Shown piece after piece: positions 62,965 to 64,000 of a DNA stretch of 64,000 nt (its first letter is position 1; each line of letters begins with the position of its first letter). Under the pieces are notes generated by a model. That model was not told the DNA's origin, searched no databases, and saw only the letters and a list, made by a program, of their open reading frames with translations. The position numbers and the translations under genes were made by a program. This stretch comes from JANQTF01 sp041741415 (GTDB lineage: Bacteria; Bacteroidota; Bacteroidia; J057), in the NCBI GenBank assembly GCA_041741415.1, contig JBGSKC010000035.1:193958-257957 (forward strand). Reading direction: 5' to 3'.

Positions 62965-63859
62965 AGTTTTTAATTAAGTTGGTTGTGGAATCTTGATTCG
63001 TCTCAATCTCATTTTGGATCAGGTCATCCATTTTCGCCCAGGTTGCATCCCAGGAAATAGCACCCAGGTATTCGTCAACCTTTGCCAGCCATTCACTCTT
63101 GTCGGCGATGCCCAGTTCTGATGTTGCTATCTGCACCAGGTCCTCGGCATTGTTGATAATATGTACCAATCCCAAATCATGATAAGGGTTGATTACATCT
63201 GTGATGGCTGTAGAAATGACTGGTTTTCCACCTGCCAGGTATTCCGGTGTTTTGGTAGGGCTGATAAACCGGGTAGATTCATTGATAGCAAATGGAATCA
63301 TGGCAATGTCCCAGCCACTCAGGTAGGAAGGCAGCTCCCCGTAAGTTTTTGCCCCGAGGTAATGAATGTTGCTGTTCTGGGGCAAGGTGGAAACATCAAT
63401 TTTTGTAACCGGGCCTACCAGCACAAAATGCCACTCAGGTTTCGCATCCGCTGCCTGCCTGATGAGTTCAATATCGAAGCGCTCATCTATGACCCCAAAG
63501 AACCCTAACCGGGGGCGCGGGATCGCCGACTGGTCTTCAACTTCCTCCTTGTGGTCTCTGGCTGAGCGAAAATGCGCTTTGTCTATGCTGCTGGGAAAAG
63601 AATGAATATTGTGATGATGCTCCTTCTTGGCATTGTACAGGTTGTTCCCGCCGGTAAAAACAAGATCTGCTTTTTCAAACAGTTGCTGTTCAAAGACCTT
63701 CATTTCCGGTGGTGCGAACTTGAATGCACTCAGCTCGTCCATGCAATCATACACCGTGACAAATGGGTTGAAAGTGGTGGTGTAGGCAAGTGCCATGGGG
63801 GTGTAATACCAGAAAATATACTTTTCTATGGAGTTTTCCGCAAAAAGTCTGTTTAACAC
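62957..63859 (-). CDS. Glycosyltransferase (GT1/GT4-type), 5'-truncated
   Basis: 300 codons read from a GTG at 63859. Family members I recall have about 80-90 more N-terminal residues, including an initial Rossmann strand and a QRPQ-type loop; here the sequence begins within the later part (LFAENSIEKYIFWYYTPMALA), and in-frame codons upstream (GATVLNRLF) end at a TGA at 63884-63886. Remaining landmarks: YDCMDELSAFKFAPPEM, FTGGNNLYNAKKEHH, SFPSSIDKAHF, FFGVIDERFDIEL and PTKTPEYLAGGKPVIST. The C-terminal donor domain is intact but the acceptor domain is not, so activity is doubtful. It overlaps glf by 8 bp. Confidence 0.8.
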   Translation of the reverse strand: MLNRLFAENSIEKYIFWYYTPMALAYTTTFNPFVTVYDCMDELSAFKFAPPEMKVFEQQLFEKADLVFTGGNNLYNAKKEHHHNIHSFPSSIDKAHFRSARDHKEEVEDQSAIPRPRLGFFGVIDERFDIELIRQAADAKPEWHFVLVGPVTKIDVSTLPQNSNIHYLGAKTYGELPSYLSGWDIAMIPFAINESTRFISPTKTPEYLAGGKPVISTAITDVINPYHDLGLVHIINNAEDLVQIATSELGIADKSEWLAKVDEYLGAISWDATWAKMDDLIQNEIETNQDSTTNLIKNYV

Positions 63860-63898
63860 AGTCGCTCCTGAAAAACTAATCGCTCATCCGGTTTCTTT

Positions 63899-64000
63899 CT
63901 ATGACAAGGAAAGTTGAGCTTGGCCAGCGGGGTGATGGGCCTGAGAATCGGCTGCAGGGTTGGTGATATGCTCTAGGATGCGCCTGAGCCAGGCACAAAC
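63899..64000 (-). other. Possible C-terminal fragment of a transposase or other gene at the edge
   Basis: A frame open to the right edge reads VCAWLRRILEHITN and ends at a TAG at 63899. The CAWLRRILEHI core vaguely resembles ends of transposases such as the IS66 type, but nothing definite can be said. The position, next to the abrupt truncation of the glycosyltransferase at 63.88 kb, would fit an insertion boundary. Confidence 0.25.

Overview
The window looks like a chromosomal segment of a Bacteroidota bacterium, probably a relative of the Saprospiria/Lewinella group. The signs are a secreted delta-60-repeat protein with a type IX secretion (T9SS) C-terminal domain, DUF547 and DUF255 lipoproteins, lipobox-type signal peptides, a Bacteroidota-style promoter (TTTG and TAnnTTTG-like boxes), and start sites without clear Shine-Dalgarno sequences. 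The genus is inferred from gene content only. Most of the window is GC-rich; the last 4 kb is visibly AT-richer.

Layout. 1-3.6 kb: edge of a probable methyltransferase gene, then a sugar operon (DegT aminotransferase, methyltransferase, NAD-dependent epimerase). 3.6-7.8 kb: orphan sensor histidine kinase, small DUF5684-like membrane protein, glycerol kinase. 8.0-14.3 kb: GbsR/MarR-type regulator followed by a complete RND efflux operon (TolC, adaptor, pump), with a perfect palindrome in the regulator's promoter. 14.4-22.1 kb: small DUF2541-like protein, T9SS delta-60 protein, and a surface-polysaccharide group (GT4, GT-C-like membrane protein, flippase, SIS isomerase). 22.1-37.8 kb: mixed housekeeping and envelope genes (HExxH lipoprotein, mscL, DUF255 protein, GT2, DUF547, metG, a cNMP-binding/ParA-like fusion, a decayed Rpn nuclease, endonuclease I, MscS, GT4, lipoprotein).

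38.0-53.4 kb is the most unusual part: a tightly packed five-gene minus-strand operon of very large, essentially uncharacterised proteins (386, 1140, 1122, 1813 and 619 aa). The first gene carries a caspase-like His/Cys pattern and the second resembles DUF6603. No phage-tail, sheath or secretion hallmark is visible in it. 53.7-56.0 kb holds a zinc-ribbon membrane protein, a probable outer-membrane protein and a small haem-binding protein. 56.2-59.5 kb is a two-gene unit, a SIR2-like/EAD11 protein followed by an nSTAND NTPase that continues through one membrane helix into an OmpA domain. It looks like an envelope-anchored conflict or defence module.

59.7-64 kb is an AT-richer accessory end: a DUF892 ferritin-like protein, then an overlapping trio of glycosyltransferase, UDP-galactopyranose mutase and GH-A-like hydrolase. 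The glycosyltransferase has lost its N-terminus, probably by insertion or recombination near 63.88 kb. No tRNA, rRNA, CRISPR array or complete insertion sequence was recognised.
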